A DNA stretch of 64,000 nt, taken from contig NZ_JAIEZN010000002.1 of NCBI RefSeq assembly GCF_020169335.1, positions 992,001 to 1,056,000 of the forward strand. The letters are read 5' to 3'. The position numbers and the translations under genes are program-made. This DNA is from Devosia aquimaris. Its GTDB lineage: Bacteria > Pseudomonadota > Alphaproteobacteria > Rhizobiales > Devosiaceae. This document shows, one piece after another, positions 46,327 through 57,002 of the stretch (its first letter is position 1; each line of letters starts with the position of its first letter). The notes beneath the pieces were generated by a model, which was not told where the DNA came from, searched no databases, and saw only the letters and a program-made list of their open reading frames with translations.

Positions 46327-46616
46327 GAAACTCTCGTCAGGTAAAGTGTTGCTGCTGGCTCTGGCTGCGCCTGGTGTGATCTGCGCCGGTTGCCGCCCCC
46401 TCTGTTTGCGATTTTCAGAGTTGTTGTTCCACGGCAGGGGGAAAGGTGAGGCCAGATGAATACCAATTGCAACATGCTGCCCGCTTTTGGCGGGTTTGTC
46501 CACAAGCCCTAAGCGTCAAAACCACCGGAAACGCCTAGAAATTTGGCAAAATGGCGCCCGTTTGGGCAAAGTGCGAAAGTGGCTTATATTGGTATTGTTA
46601 TTGTGTCGGATTCGTG

Positions 46617-46661
46617 TTGACATTGCTTTCAGAACGATCCTAATCTTGAAAATCGTTTACA
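46617..46661 (+). promoter_or_regulatory. Candidate promoter and operator of the Gfo/Idh-ABC-GH20 operon
   Basis: This lies in the 395-base gap 46327-46721, which holds no credible gene. A perfect -35 TTGACA (46617-46622) is followed at 17-18 bases by a weak -10 (CTAATC/TAATCT). Directly after it is TGAAAATCGTTTACA (46647-46661), a near-palindrome of the LacI-operator kind that would overlap the transcription start. Which regulator binds is unknown. Confidence 0.45.
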
Positions 46662-46721
46662 AAAAGCACCGACTGACCCGGTAGAGGTTGGCGGCTTCAG
46701 AGACAGGGTAACGGGCGGACT

Positions 46722-47876
46722 ATGCGGGTTGGTATCATTGGCCTTGGGTATCGTCTTGGCTATCTGGCGCGGGTGTTTTCCGCCGCGCGCAGCGATTTTT
46801 CCATCGCCGGCTATGTCGATCCCGCGCCTGCCGGCCTGCCCTATGCCACCCAGCATGGCGTGTCGCTCGGCACCCAATTTGACTCGCTTGAAGCCATGCT
46901 CGACAGCGAGAAGCTTGATCTGCTCATGGTTGGTTCGCCCAACCACCTCCATCTCGATCACATCCGCATCGGCCTTGAGCGCGGCCTGAAGATTTTCACC
47001 GAGAAGCCGGTGGTCACCTCGGTCGAGGACACTATGGCTCTGGCCAGGTTGATTGCTCAATATGGCTCGGACAATGTCATGGTCGGCCTGGTGCTGCGCT
47101 ATGCGCCGCTCTATGTCGATCTGCGCAAGGCTCAGGCCGAGGGGCATCTGGGCGACATCACCTCCATCGAGGCCTCCGAGCACATTCCGCCCTATCACGG
47201 CGCCTTCTTCATGCGCGACTGGCGCCGCTACGAGCGCTATTCGGGCAGCTTCATGCTCGAGAAGTGCTGCCACGATCTAGACCTCTACAATGGCGTCATG
47301 GGCTGCCGCCCGCAGTATGTGTCCAGCTTCGGCGGTCGCCGCACCTTCATTCCCGCCAATGCGCCCGCCAATGTCGGCATCAACGACATGGAAGTCTATC
47401 ATCGCAAGCCCAGCGGCTGGCAGGGCAGCGACAAGGTGTTCGACAGCGATGGCGACATCATCGATTTCCAGACCGCCATGGTGCAGTACGAAAATGGCGC
47501 GGCGCTGACCTTCCACACCAATCTCAATGTCCCCGACGATTTCCGCCGTTTCGCGGTCCTGGGTGCCAAGGGCATGGCCGAAGGCGACTTCATCCGCAAT
47601 TTCCTGCGCGTCACCGATAGCCGCACCTCCGACCGGCTGATCGACACCACCTACAAGATGAGCGAGCTCAGCCAGCACTATGGCGCCGACGAGCAGATGG
47701 CCGAGGATATCCTCAAGCATGTGCTGGAGGGTGTGCCCCTGCCGGTATCGGTCACCGACGCGCTCGAGGCCGGGCTCCTGGCGCTGACCATGGACGAGGC
47801 GATGCGCACCAAGACGGTCATCGACATGACCCCCATCTGGCAGCAGTTCGATAGCGCCCTCGGGCGAGCCGGCTGA
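46722..47876 (+). CDS. Gfo/Idh/MocA-family oxidoreductase
   Basis: NAD(P)-dependent sugar dehydrogenase-like protein of 384 aa. An N-terminal Rossmann fold (VGIIGLGYRLGYLARVF) leads to the family motif EKPVVTS near residue 93 and a C-terminal alpha/beta domain with EKCCHDLDLYNGVMG, where the conserved His and Asp are the candidate catalytic pair. It usually oxidises or epimerises a sugar or cyclitol. It is the first gene of a seven-gene plus-strand operon with an ABC importer and GH20 hexosaminidase, so an amino-sugar derivative is a reasonable substrate. Confidence 0.9.
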   Translation: MRVGIIGLGYRLGYLARVFSAARSDFSIAGYVDPAPAGLPYATQHGVSLGTQFDSLEAMLDSEKLDLLMVGSPNHLHLDHIRIGLERGLKIFTEKPVVTSVEDTMALARLIAQYGSDNVMVGLVLRYAPLYVDLRKAQAEGHLGDITSIEASEHIPPYHGAFFMRDWRRYERYSGSFMLEKCCHDLDLYNGVMGCRPQYVSSFGGRRTFIPANAPANVGINDMEVYHRKPSGWQGSDKVFDSDGDIIDFQTAMVQYENGAALTFHTNLNVPDDFRRFAVLGAKGMAEGDFIRNFLRVTDSRTSDRLIDTTYKMSELSQHYGADEQMAEDILKHVLEGVPLPVSVTDALEAGLLALTMDEAMRTKTVIDMTPIWQQFDSALGRAG

Positions 47877-47890
47877 AGGAGAACAGGCCA

Positions 47891-48778
47891 ATGACCAGCA
47901 ACAGAAGCGCCGTCCTTTTTGCTCTCGCATTGCTGGCCCCCGCGCTGGTCTACATCCTGGTCATCGTCGCCTATCCCCTGTTCGACACCATCGTGCTGTC
48001 GTTCACCAATGCCGCCCTCAAGCCAACCTATGACTGGGTCGGCTGGGCCAATTACCAGCGCATCTTCACCGCCGGTAATTTCACCGAGGTGATCCTGCGC
48101 ACCTTCGTGTGGACCTTCTTTTCGGTGAGCTTCAAGATGGTGATCGGCATGGCCGGCGCCGTCATGCTCAATGCCGCCATTCCCGGCCAGACCGTGTTCC
48201 GCATCCTCACCATGCCGCCCTGGATCGTGCCCATGGCCATCGGCATCTTCATGTGGGGCTGGATGTACAATGGCCAATTCGGCATGATTTCCGGGCTGCT
48301 GCAGAACTTCGGCATCACCAATGGGCCCGTCGCCTGGCTCGCCTATGGGGACACCGCCTTCTGGGCCACCATCATCACCGACGTCTGGATCGGCGTCCCC
48401 ATGGTCACCATCTATTTCCTGGCCGCCATGCAGTCGATCCCCAAGGATCTCTACGAGGCCGCCTGGACCGATGGGGCAGGCCGCTTCTATCGCTGGCGCC
48501 GCATCACCCTGCCCATGATGGTGCCCGCCATCATCACCATGAGCCTGCTCAGCCTCATCGCCACCTTCAATTCCTTCGACATCATCTGGATCCTGACCCA
48601 GGGCGGCCCGTCCGGTTCCACCACCACGATGATCATCGATACGTTCAAGACCGCCATCGGCAGCCGCAAATATGGCGAAGGCGCCGCCCGCGCCGTGGTC
48701 ATCTGCATCTTCGTGTCCATCTTCTGCATCGTCTACTTCCGTGCCGTCCGGAAACTGTCGCAGGGAGAAGCCAAATGA
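47891..48778 (+). CDS. ABC sugar importer permease, MalF/UgpA type
   Basis: CUT1 permease of 295 aa with a ribosome-binding site AAGGAG before the ATG. Six helices start VLFALALLAPALVYIL. The EAA loop LYEAAWTDGAGRFYRWRRITLP lies near residue 195. It follows the dehydrogenase by 14 bases and overlaps the next permease by four bases. It imports the glycan that the GH20 enzyme later cuts. Confidence 0.93.
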   Translation: MTSNRSAVLFALALLAPALVYILVIVAYPLFDTIVLSFTNAALKPTYDWVGWANYQRIFTAGNFTEVILRTFVWTFFSVSFKMVIGMAGAVMLNAAIPGQTVFRILTMPPWIVPMAIGIFMWGWMYNGQFGMISGLLQNFGITNGPVAWLAYGDTAFWATIITDVWIGVPMVTIYFLAAMQSIPKDLYEAAWTDGAGRFYRWRRITLPMMVPAIITMSLLSLIATFNSFDIIWILTQGGPSGSTTTMIIDTFKTAIGSRKYGEGAARAVVICIFVSIFCIVYFRAVRKLSQGEAK

Positions 48779-49713
48779 GCCAACTTGCCCGCACCGCCGC
48801 GCCCGTCGCCGTCGAAACAGGCGCCATATCCAAGGCAGCGCCCAAGGCGAAGTCGCGCTCGTCCAAGCCGATGATCGACCGCTACAAATGGTATGAGGTG
48901 GCGAGCCTTTATGCCGGCATTGCCGTGTTCCTGTTCTTCGTGCTGGCGCCCTTCATCGAAGGCTTCCTGGTCTCGCTCAAGCCCTTGGCGCAGCTGTTCT
49001 CCACGCCCTACAGCTTCATCCCCAAGAACGGCTCGTTCGACGCCTATATCAACATGTGGACGTCGGTCCCCATGCTGGGCATGCACATTTTCAACTCCTT
49101 CTTCATCTCCACTGTCGTCACCGCCATCGTCGTGGTCATCGTGGTGCCGGCGGCCTATGCCTTCGCCCGCTTCAGCTTCTCGGGCGCCAATGTCATGCTC
49201 GGTGGCTTCCTGGCGGTGAACATGTTCTCGGGCGCCGTGCTGCTCATCCCGTTGTTCCGCCTGATGCGCTCGATGGGCCTGCTCAACACCTATTGGGCCA
49301 TGATCGTGCCAGGCGCCGCCTTTCTCATCCCGTCCTCCATCTGGCTGCTGCGCACCTATATGCTGCGCATTCCGCGCGAGCTGGACGAGGCCGCATGGGT
49401 CGATGGTGCATCCCGCCTCTACACCCTGCGCCGGGTCATCCTGCCGCTGGCCATGCCGGGCATCGTGGTGGTCGCCATCATGACCTTCATTGGCGCCTAT
49501 GCGCAGCAGTTCATCTTCGCGCTGACCTTCAACTCCAAGACCGAGTTCATGCCGCTGCCGATCGGGCTGTTCGCCTTCTTCGGCAAGCAGGAGGTGATCT
49601 GGAACGAGCTGATGGCGGCGTCCTTCGTGGGCATCCTGCCAGTCATGATCGTGATCGTGTTCTTGCAGCGCTATCTCGTTGCCGGGCTGACCGCGGGGGC
49701 GATCAAGCAATAG
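48775..49713 (+). CDS. ABC sugar importer permease, MalG/UgpE type
   Basis: CUT1 permease of 312 aa from the ATG at 48775 (ATGA overlap); a longer open frame upstream lies inside the other permease and is rejected. The first 45 residues are a Lys/Ala-rich cytoplasmic tail (APKAKSRSSKP). About six helices follow, with the EAA loop ELDEAAWVDGASRLYTLRRVILP. It forms the importer pore with the MalF-type protein. Confidence 0.93.
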   Translation: MSQLARTAAPVAVETGAISKAAPKAKSRSSKPMIDRYKWYEVASLYAGIAVFLFFVLAPFIEGFLVSLKPLAQLFSTPYSFIPKNGSFDAYINMWTSVPMLGMHIFNSFFISTVVTAIVVVIVVPAAYAFARFSFSGANVMLGGFLAVNMFSGAVLLIPLFRLMRSMGLLNTYWAMIVPGAAFLIPSSIWLLRTYMLRIPRELDEAAWVDGASRLYTLRRVILPLAMPGIVVVAIMTFIGAYAQQFIFALTFNSKTEFMPLPIGLFAFFGKQEVIWNELMAASFVGILPVMIVIVFLQRYLVAGLTAGAIKQ

Positions 49714-49799
49714 ACCGGCCATATTGAATTCGGCGCGGATCTGGGATCCGGGCCGTTGGGAGCGCCATCCCCAAAGGCGCAGACAAGGGAGACTACAAT

Positions 49800-51017
49800 A
49801 TGAGAACAACGACAAAACTGGTTCTGGCGTCTCTGGCGGCGCTCTCCAGCACGACCGCCTTCACGGCCGTTACCCAGGCTGAAGAAATCAGCTTCATCCT
49901 GTGCGGTGACGCCATCGAACCGCTGTACCAGGGCTACATTGACGAGTGGGACAAGGCTAACCCTGACTACAAGATCGCCACCGAAGTGGTCGGCTGGGGC
50001 CAGTGCCAGGACAAGGTGACCACGCTGGCTGCCGCCGGCACGCCGGTCGCCCTGGCCTACGTCGGTTCGCGCACGCTCAAGCAGTTCGCTGAGAACGATC
50101 TGATCGTTCCCGTGCCGATGACCGATGAGGAAAAGGCCGCCTACTACAACTTCGTTCCCGACACCGTGACCTTCGACGGCACCCAGTGGGGCATCCCGGT
50201 GGCCTTCTCCACCAAGGCGCTGTTCTGGAACAAGGACCTGTTCGAGGCCGCTGGCCTGGATCCGGAAACCCCGCCCAAGACCTGGGAAGAAAAGATCGCT
50301 TTCGCCAAGCAGATCACCGAGAAGACCGACGCTGCCGGCTATGGCCTGGTTGCCAAGACCTTCGACAACACCATGCACCAGTTCCTCCACTGGGTGTACA
50401 CCAACAACGGTCAGGTCATCGACGCTGACGGCAACATCGTGCTCGACAGCCCGCAGAACCTGGCTGCGCTGCAGGCGGTCAAGGACATCGTTCCCTATTC
50501 GGAAGAAGGCCCGACCGCTTACGAGCAGAACGAAGTCCGCGCCATCTGGCTGGACGGCGGCGTTGCCATGATCGAAGCCTCGGCTGGCGCTGCCAACCGC
50601 GCCGAAGAAGCCGGCATGAACTGGGGCGTTGCCCCGCTGCCGACCGGTCCGGATGCCAAGGGTCCCGGCACCCTGCTGATCACCGACTCGCTGGCCGTCT
50701 TCAAGGGCACCGGCGTCGAGGACAAGGCAATCGAGTTCGCCAAGTTCCTGACCGCGCCCGAGCGCCAGTGGGAATATGACATCTCGCAGGGCCTGACCCC
50801 GCTGCGTCCGGTCCACGTCGATGCGCTGCTCGCCGAAAAGCCCTACTGGAAGCCCTTCCTGGACGGCATCGAATTCGGTGGTCCCGAGCCCCTGCTGACC
50901 GACTATGTCGGCCTGCAGAACGTGATGATCGAGCTGGTCCAGTCCGTCGTGACCGGCCAGGCCGAGCCCGCTGCCGCCCTCACCAAGGCTGCCGGCGAAC
51001 TCGAGCAGTACAAGTAA
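49800..51017 (+). CDS. ABC sugar importer solute-binding protein
   Basis: Periplasmic CUT1 binding protein of 405 aa with GGGAG upstream of the ATG. MRTTTKLVLASLAALSS...VTQAEE is a Sec signal peptide, with cleavage expected near TQA. The mature protein shows IEPLYQGYIDEWDKANPDYKI, GTQWGIPVAFSTKALFWNKDLF and the C-terminal ITDSLAVFKGTG. A Cys (FILCGDAIE) occurs early in the mature chain. Context with GH20 suggests a chito- or N-acetylhexosaminyl-oligosaccharide ligand. An R2 hairpin element follows the gene. Confidence 0.93.
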   Translation: MRTTTKLVLASLAALSSTTAFTAVTQAEEISFILCGDAIEPLYQGYIDEWDKANPDYKIATEVVGWGQCQDKVTTLAAAGTPVALAYVGSRTLKQFAENDLIVPVPMTDEEKAAYYNFVPDTVTFDGTQWGIPVAFSTKALFWNKDLFEAAGLDPETPPKTWEEKIAFAKQITEKTDAAGYGLVAKTFDNTMHQFLHWVYTNNGQVIDADGNIVLDSPQNLAALQAVKDIVPYSEEGPTAYEQNEVRAIWLDGGVAMIEASAGAANRAEEAGMNWGVAPLPTGPDAKGPGTLLITDSLAVFKGTGVEDKAIEFAKFLTAPERQWEYDISQGLTPLRPVHVDALLAEKPYWKPFLDGIEFGGPEPLLTDYVGLQNVMIELVQSVVTGQAEPAAALTKAAGELEQYK

Positions 51018-51028
51018 GATCACAGTCA

Positions 51029-51075
51029 CCTCTCCCCTGAGGGGAGCGGTCGACCCGAAAGGGTCGGGTGAGGGG
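51029..51075. repeat. Dispersed palindrome, family R2, after the binding-protein gene
   Basis: CTCCCC/GGGGAG (51033-51046) is followed by a perfect CGACCC-GAAA-GGGTCG hairpin (51052-51067) and GGGTGAGGGG. It matches the element at 45707-45753. It begins 11 bases after the binding-protein stop within an operon, so it may set the ratio of binding protein to ATPase. The remainder of the 217-base gap up to 51234 shows only further C-rich repeat-like sequence. Confidence 0.75.
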
Positions 51076-51234
51076 TTCACAATTGCGGTTTCATCCGCGA
51101 CGGCGCCACCGCGCTGAATCCCTCACCCCAACCCTCTCTCCCGACAACTCGGCCGTCGCTCCATCGAGCGGCGGCCACCCCCAAGCCCCAATGCCTGCCC
51201 GCGGGTATCAAGTCCCGCCGACCGGAGAACGACG

Positions 51235-52311
<1,077 letters not shown>

Positions 52312-52343
52312 CCGCCAACCCGCACGGTGGAGGAGATGTGGAC

Positions 52344-53210
52344 ATGCTGGACATCGTTGGACTGCTGCAGACCGAAAAGAACGAGTTCACCCGTTCCGAG
52401 CGCGCGCTGACCGAGATCGTCCTGGCCGACGTCGAGGCCGCGCTCAAGCTGTCCATCGTCGATCTGGCCGCCCAGGCCGATGTCTCCCCGCCGACCGTCA
52501 CCCGCTTCTGCCGGCGGCTGGGCTGCGACTCCTATGCTGATTTCAAGGTGCGCCTGGCCCAGTCCCGCTTTGTCGGCCAGCGCTATTTTGCGCCGGCTGC
52601 CGGGCCCTCGAGCGTGCACGAGATTGCCCAGGGCGTCGTCAACGGCATCCAGTCGATCATCTACGAAACCTTTGATCACCTCGATTTCGCCGCCGTGGAG
52701 CGCGCGGCCGAGAGCCTGGTCAAATCCAGCTTCGTGCTGGCCTTCGGCTCGGGCGGTGCATCATCGATGATGGCTGGCGAGGTCGAGGCGCGCCTGTTCC
52801 GCCTGGGCCTCAAGGTGGCCTCCACCGATGACCATCAGCTGCAGATGATGCGCGCCGCTGCCGCGCCGGCCGGCACGGTCATCGTCGCCTTTTCGCTCTC
52901 GGGCAACAATGCCCAGCTGGCCAAGACCCTGGCCGTGGCCGGCGAATACGGGCTGACCCGCATCGTCGTCACCCGCTCGGCCTCGCTGGTCTCGGCGCAG
53001 TCCGACATCTTGCTGCCGGTCAATTGGCACGAGAATTCCGACATCCTGCGCCCCACCCCGGGCCGCTATGCTTTCCTGGCCACCGTCGACGTGCTGGCCC
53101 AGACCGTGGCCACGCGTCTCGGCCCACCCGCCGTCGCCGCCATGCGCCGCATCAAGCACCAGCTGGTCGTCAACCGCGACGGCGACGATGGCCAGCCCCT
53201 GGGGGATTAG
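52344..53210 (+). CDS. MurR/RpiR-family regulator (HTH + SIS domain)
   Basis: Regulator of 288 aa. The ATG at 52344 is favoured because GGAGGAG ends eight bases upstream; a GTG at 52338 is too close. The N-terminal HTH_6 domain (SERALTEIVLADVEAALKL, VSPPTVTRFCRRLGC) is followed by a SIS sugar-phosphate-binding domain (FVLAFGSGGASSMMAGEVEARLF, VIVAFSLSGNNAQLAKTL). RpiR proteins commonly sense phosphorylated amino sugars. This fits the GH20 gene downstream and makes it the likely regulator of the operon that contains it. Confidence 0.92.
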   Translation: MLDIVGLLQTEKNEFTRSERALTEIVLADVEAALKLSIVDLAAQADVSPPTVTRFCRRLGCDSYADFKVRLAQSRFVGQRYFAPAAGPSSVHEIAQGVVNGIQSIIYETFDHLDFAAVERAAESLVKSSFVLAFGSGGASSMMAGEVEARLFRLGLKVASTDDHQLQMMRAAAAPAGTVIVAFSLSGNNAQLAKTLAVAGEYGLTRIVVTRSASLVSAQSDILLPVNWHENSDILRPTPGRYAFLATVDVLAQTVATRLGPPAVAAMRRIKHQLVVNRDGDDGQPLGD

Positions 53211-53263
53211 CCCACCAAGCCATCCGTCACCCTGACCTCTGCCAAGAACCACCAGTCAGCCTT

Positions 53264-53300
53264 CCCTCCCCCTTGAGGGGAGGGGTCGAGGGTGGGGGTC
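53264..53300. repeat. Dispersed G/C-rich palindrome, family R1
   Basis: CCCTCCCC (53264-53271), a five-base loop and GGGGAGGG (53277-53284) match the copies at 10539 and 23483. It lies in the 142-base gap between the RpiR and GH20 genes, which are on the same strand, so it might reduce read-through into the GH20 gene. Confidence 0.8.
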
Positions 53301-53352
53301 GACAGTTTTGCCCCCGTACCCGCCAAGCCAGCAATCACCAACGAGACCATCC

Positions 53353-55365
53353 ATGCCCATGTCCTTCTCTTTCGTCACCACCTGGTCTCCGGCCACCGCC
53401 GATGAGCCGCTCGGCTATGGCATCGAGCTGACCAATACCGGCGACACCCCTGTCAGTGACTTCCAGCTCGGCTTTTCCGGTCCGGCCCGCATCGATCCCC
53501 ATGCCACGCTGGAAAACGGCGTGCTGCTGCGCCGCCTGTCCAATCACACCCTGATCGCGCCGCCCGAAGGCTTCGTCCTCGAACCCGGCGCGACATGGAC
53601 CGCCGTGGCCCGCGGCCTGTCCTATGGCCTGCGCCATTGGAGTGATGGCGCCAACGCCGCCTATGTCGTGCTGAGCGACGGCAGCATCATCCCGCTGGCC
53701 ACCGCCCCCACGCGCGGCAAGGGCAACAATGCGCCGCTGCTCAAGGGTGCTGCCCGTTTCCCGGTTCCGGCCAAGGCGCCGGTCGCCGTCTCCATCATTC
53801 CCTGGCCGCAGTCGGTGGCCACCACTGGCGCCCGCATTGCCCCGCCCGGCCTCGATCTCAAGCCCGAGGGTAATGACGCCGGCCGCGCCGCGGCTGCCTT
53901 TGCTGGCCTGGTCGATGATCTCTTCCCGGTCGAGGCGCTGGTGCGCCCTTCGGCCGAGGGTGGCATGCCCGTCGCCATCTCGCACAAGCCGGGCCTGGGT
54001 GATGAAGCCTATGAGCTGAGCTTTGCCGAAAACGCCGCCACGGTCGCCGCCACCACCCGCCAGGGCATGGTCTATGGTCTGATCACCCTGGGCCAGATCC
54101 TGCGCGGCGCGCGGCTGCACCCGCAGACCTTCGTCTTCCCCACCGGCGGTGTCATCACCGACGCGCCCGGCTTTGCCTATCGTGGCAGCCATCTCGACGT
54201 GGCGCGTCAGTTCTACACCACCGCCGAAGTCAGCCGCTTCCTCAAGATCATGGCCTGGAACAAGCTCAACAAGTTCCATTGGCACTTAAGCGAAGACGAA
54301 GCCTGGCGCCTGGAGATCGACGCCTATCCGCAGCTCACCGAGATTGCGGCCTGGCGCGGCCATGGCAAGGCGCTGCCGCCGCTGCTGGGTTCGGGCCCCC
54401 AGCCCACCGGCGGCTATTACACCAAGGCGGCCGTCCGCCAGATCGTGGCGCTGGCCGATAGTCTGGCGATTGCAGTCATTCCCGAGATCGACATGCCCGG
54501 CCATTTCTATGCCGCGCTGCAGGCTCTGCCCGAGCTGCGCGACCCACAAGAAACCGGCGAATACCAGTCGGTGCAGGGCTTCCCCAACAACAGCCTCAAC
54601 CCGGCCCATGAGCCGGTCTATCGCTTCGTCGAGACCATTGTGGACGAAGTGCTGGAGCTGTTCCCGGCCGGCATCTTCCATCTCGGTGCCGACGAAGTGC
54701 CTCTGGCGGCCTGGTCCGGTTCGCCCCTGGCGCTCGACATGATCGAACGCCTCGGTGGTCCCGAAATGCGCCGCAAGCACGAGAAGCAGTTCAACCAGCT
54801 CGGCAACCATCACGGCGCCGATGAGATCGAGGGCTCGCCCACCGCGCTCATCCAGGCCGCCTTCATCCGGCGCGTGCATGACTATATCGCTTCCAAGGGC
54901 GCCATCACCGGCGGCTGGGAAGAGGCGGCCCATGGCGACGCCGTCGACAAGACCAAGGCCTTCGTCATCGGCTGGCGCAATGTCGAGATCAACGCGGCCC
55001 TCGCCGAGCGCGGCTTCGACATCGTCGTCTCCCCCGGCCAGCGCTACTACCTCGATATGGCCAATGGCGTGCAATGGACCGAGCCGGGCGCCGGCTGGGC
55101 CGGCTGGTCCGGCCCGCAGGAGACCTATGAGTTCGAGGCCCGCGCCGGCTTCTCCGAACAGGGCCTCAAACACCTGCTCGGCATCCAGGCCTGCATCTGG
55201 AGCGAGTCCATGACCGACCGCGCCATTTTCGACCGTCTGGTCTTCCCGCGCCTGTCGGCCATCGCCGAAGCCGGCTGGACGCTCCCCGAGCGCAAGAGCT
55301 GGGATCGCTTCAAGGCGCTGGTCGGCACCATGCCCATTCTCTATGGCCACTGGGCGGCCGATTGA
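53353..55365 (+). CDS. Beta-N-acetylhexosaminidase, glycoside hydrolase family 20
   Basis: Cytoplasmic GH20 enzyme of 670 aa with no signal peptide, starting at 53353 (MPMSFSF). An N-terminal region resembling a carbohydrate-binding sandwich (about 1-130) precedes a GH20b domain and the catalytic barrel. HLGADEVP gives the catalytic Asp447-Glu448 pair, NKLNKFHWHLSEDEAWRLEI is the first barrel signature, and VIPEIDMPGHF another. It releases terminal GlcNAc or GalNAc by substrate-assisted catalysis. It closes the operon before a strong terminator. Imported chito-oligosaccharides or glycan fragments are the likely substrates. Confidence 0.94.
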   Translation: MPMSFSFVTTWSPATADEPLGYGIELTNTGDTPVSDFQLGFSGPARIDPHATLENGVLLRRLSNHTLIAPPEGFVLEPGATWTAVARGLSYGLRHWSDGANAAYVVLSDGSIIPLATAPTRGKGNNAPLLKGAARFPVPAKAPVAVSIIPWPQSVATTGARIAPPGLDLKPEGNDAGRAAAAFAGLVDDLFPVEALVRPSAEGGMPVAISHKPGLGDEAYELSFAENAATVAATTRQGMVYGLITLGQILRGARLHPQTFVFPTGGVITDAPGFAYRGSHLDVARQFYTTAEVSRFLKIMAWNKLNKFHWHLSEDEAWRLEIDAYPQLTEIAAWRGHGKALPPLLGSGPQPTGGYYTKAAVRQIVALADSLAIAVIPEIDMPGHFYAALQALPELRDPQETGEYQSVQGFPNNSLNPAHEPVYRFVETIVDEVLELFPAGIFHLGADEVPLAAWSGSPLALDMIERLGGPEMRRKHEKQFNQLGNHHGADEIEGSPTALIQAAFIRRVHDYIASKGAITGGWEEAAHGDAVDKTKAFVIGWRNVEINAALAERGFDIVVSPGQRYYLDMANGVQWTEPGAGWAGWSGPQETYEFEARAGFSEQGLKHLLGIQACIWSESMTDRAIFDRLVFPRLSAIAEAGWTLPERKSWDRFKALVGTMPILYGHWAAD

Positions 55366-55391
55366 CCGTCAACGACCCAACTGCGCGATGC

Positions 55392-55422
55392 AAAAAGGCC
55401 CCGTTACAAAACGGGGCCTTTT
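55392..55422 (+). terminator. Rho-independent terminator after the GH20 gene
   Basis: AAGGCCCCGTT (55395-55405) pairs perfectly with AACGGGGCCTT (55410-55420) and runs into TTTTCTGTT. Preceding A residues make it work from the other side too, so it can also stop the convergent M81 gene. It is the clearest terminator in the window. Confidence 0.93.
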
Positions 55423-55457
55423 CTGTTGTCACCATGTCAGCACTTGGCTGCGAAGTG

Positions 55458-56942
55458 TCACGCCGAAAAGGGTGACATGTGCATGGGCCAGATGTCCTTG
55501 CGCGCCTTGCGATAATGGGTCTCCGCCGGCCGGTTTGGATAGGGTTTCCCGGCCGAGCAATAGACGATCTCCGAGGCGATTTTGCTGAAGCTGTCATAGA
55601 AGTGGTTGGTCGATTTGATCAGCAGGATCTTGCGCGATTTCGGGTCGATCCCCATCGCTGAAAACAGTGACGGATCAAAGCTTTGCGCCCGGGTTGAGTT
55701 GAGGATCACATCGATCCCGTCAAAGCTGATCCAGGCGGCATCGCCAAAGGGCGCAAAGCTGTCGCCAAAGCGCATCTGCGCATCCCGCACCAACCGTTTG
55801 ACCGTCACCAGCCGGTCGATCGGATTGCCGGTATCGGGGGCCGATTTGGCCCCAAAACGCAGTGGAATTTCAGCACCTTCGCCGGCCGCCATGCAGATCT
55901 GCACCGCAATGGGGTCCCAGATGGTGCCCACCGCCACGTCACTTATCCCCCGGTCCATCAGCTCTGCCAGAATGACCGTTGCATCGCCTGCCGTGCCGCC
56001 ACCGGGATTGTCCCACACATCGGCGATCACCACCGGCCCCTTCGGCGCTGCCACCGCCATGTCCACGGCGGTTTTTTCGTCCACCTGGGGCACCATGAAG
56101 GTGCCGCGCAGGGCAAACAATTCGCGGCCCAGCCGCTCGGCCAGCGCCGCGCCGGCATCGGCATGGCCATCGGTGACGGCAATGACCTTGGTGCCCATTT
56201 CCGGCACGTCGCCGGCCATGAAGCCGTGGATCACCGACAGCGACAGCACATGCGGCTCGCTCTTCTCAAGGTCATAGAGCCGGTCGACAAAGCCGCGCAT
56301 CGGCTGGCGCGAGGTGGGGAACACATCGATCATGCGGCAATCAAACACGCTCATCACCGGCGTGATCTCGCCCTTGAGCGCCCGCACCGCGATGGCCCAC
56401 AGGTCGCGCGCCCGGTCGACAAAGTCGGTATGGGGGAACTCTTTGAAAACAACAAAGAAATTGGCCGCCGCTGCCCGCTTTGCCGTCAGATGGCTATGCG
56501 GATCGAGCTCGGCACAGACCAGCACGTCGGGTCCGACGATGGCCCGCACCCGGCTCAACAGATCCCCCTCGGGGTCGTCATAGCCCTGCGCCACCATGGC
56601 GCCATGCAGGCCCAGCACCACGCCATCGACCGGCATCGCCGCCTGCAATTGGGTCAGAATATCGTCGCGCAGCTCTTCATAGGTCGACCGTGCGATCAAC
56701 CCTGCCGGATCGGCCCAGCTGGCGCTGCCCTCGATCAGCGTCCAGCCCAGCCCGGCACAGACCTCGCGGCCAACGGTGATGGGCGCCGTGCACAGTGTCG
56801 GCGTTGCAGGATGCTCTCCGGGCCCGGCGTGCAGCGAGGCCTCAAAGGCGCGCTTGTCGATCGCGATGGGGGAAAATGTATTGGTCTCGGTGGCCAGGGC
56901 GGCGGTGAAAACGCGCACGGAAGGTCTCGCAGGAAGGGGCAT
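55458..56942 (-). CDS. M81-family metallopeptidase-like protein (MlrC type), copy 2
   Basis: Protein of 494 aa and paralogue of the one at 43038-44471. The N-terminus has VFTAALATETNTFSPIAI, then LGLHGAMVAQGYDDPEGDLL. The segment corresponding to DLHGN reads ELDPHSHLT, so one candidate metal-binding region differs from copy 1. WDNPGGGTAGDATVILAELM and the C-terminal domain with LIKSTNHFYDSFSKIA are conserved. No signal peptide. The first Met (56942) lacks a clear ribosome-binding site, so the start could lie a few codons inward. It is divergent from the RidA-SDR-DSD1 cluster, suggesting a shared catabolic role. Confidence 0.85.
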   Translation of the reverse strand: MPLPARPSVRVFTAALATETNTFSPIAIDKRAFEASLHAGPGEHPATPTLCTAPITVGREVCAGLGWTLIEGSASWADPAGLIARSTYEELRDDILTQLQAAMPVDGVVLGLHGAMVAQGYDDPEGDLLSRVRAIVGPDVLVCAELDPHSHLTAKRAAAANFFVVFKEFPHTDFVDRARDLWAIAVRALKGEITPVMSVFDCRMIDVFPTSRQPMRGFVDRLYDLEKSEPHVLSLSVIHGFMAGDVPEMGTKVIAVTDGHADAGAALAERLGRELFALRGTFMVPQVDEKTAVDMAVAAPKGPVVIADVWDNPGGGTAGDATVILAELMDRGISDVAVGTIWDPIAVQICMAAGEGAEIPLRFGAKSAPDTGNPIDRLVTVKRLVRDAQMRFGDSFAPFGDAAWISFDGIDVILNSTRAQSFDPSLFSAMGIDPKSRKILLIKSTNHFYDSFSKIASEIVYCSAGKPYPNRPAETHYRKARKDIWPMHMSPFSA

Positions 56943-57002
56943 GCCAGGCAGGCGACTGTGCGGACGTTAGCACGGACACATGGGGGCGATCACGTAACAA
57001 AT

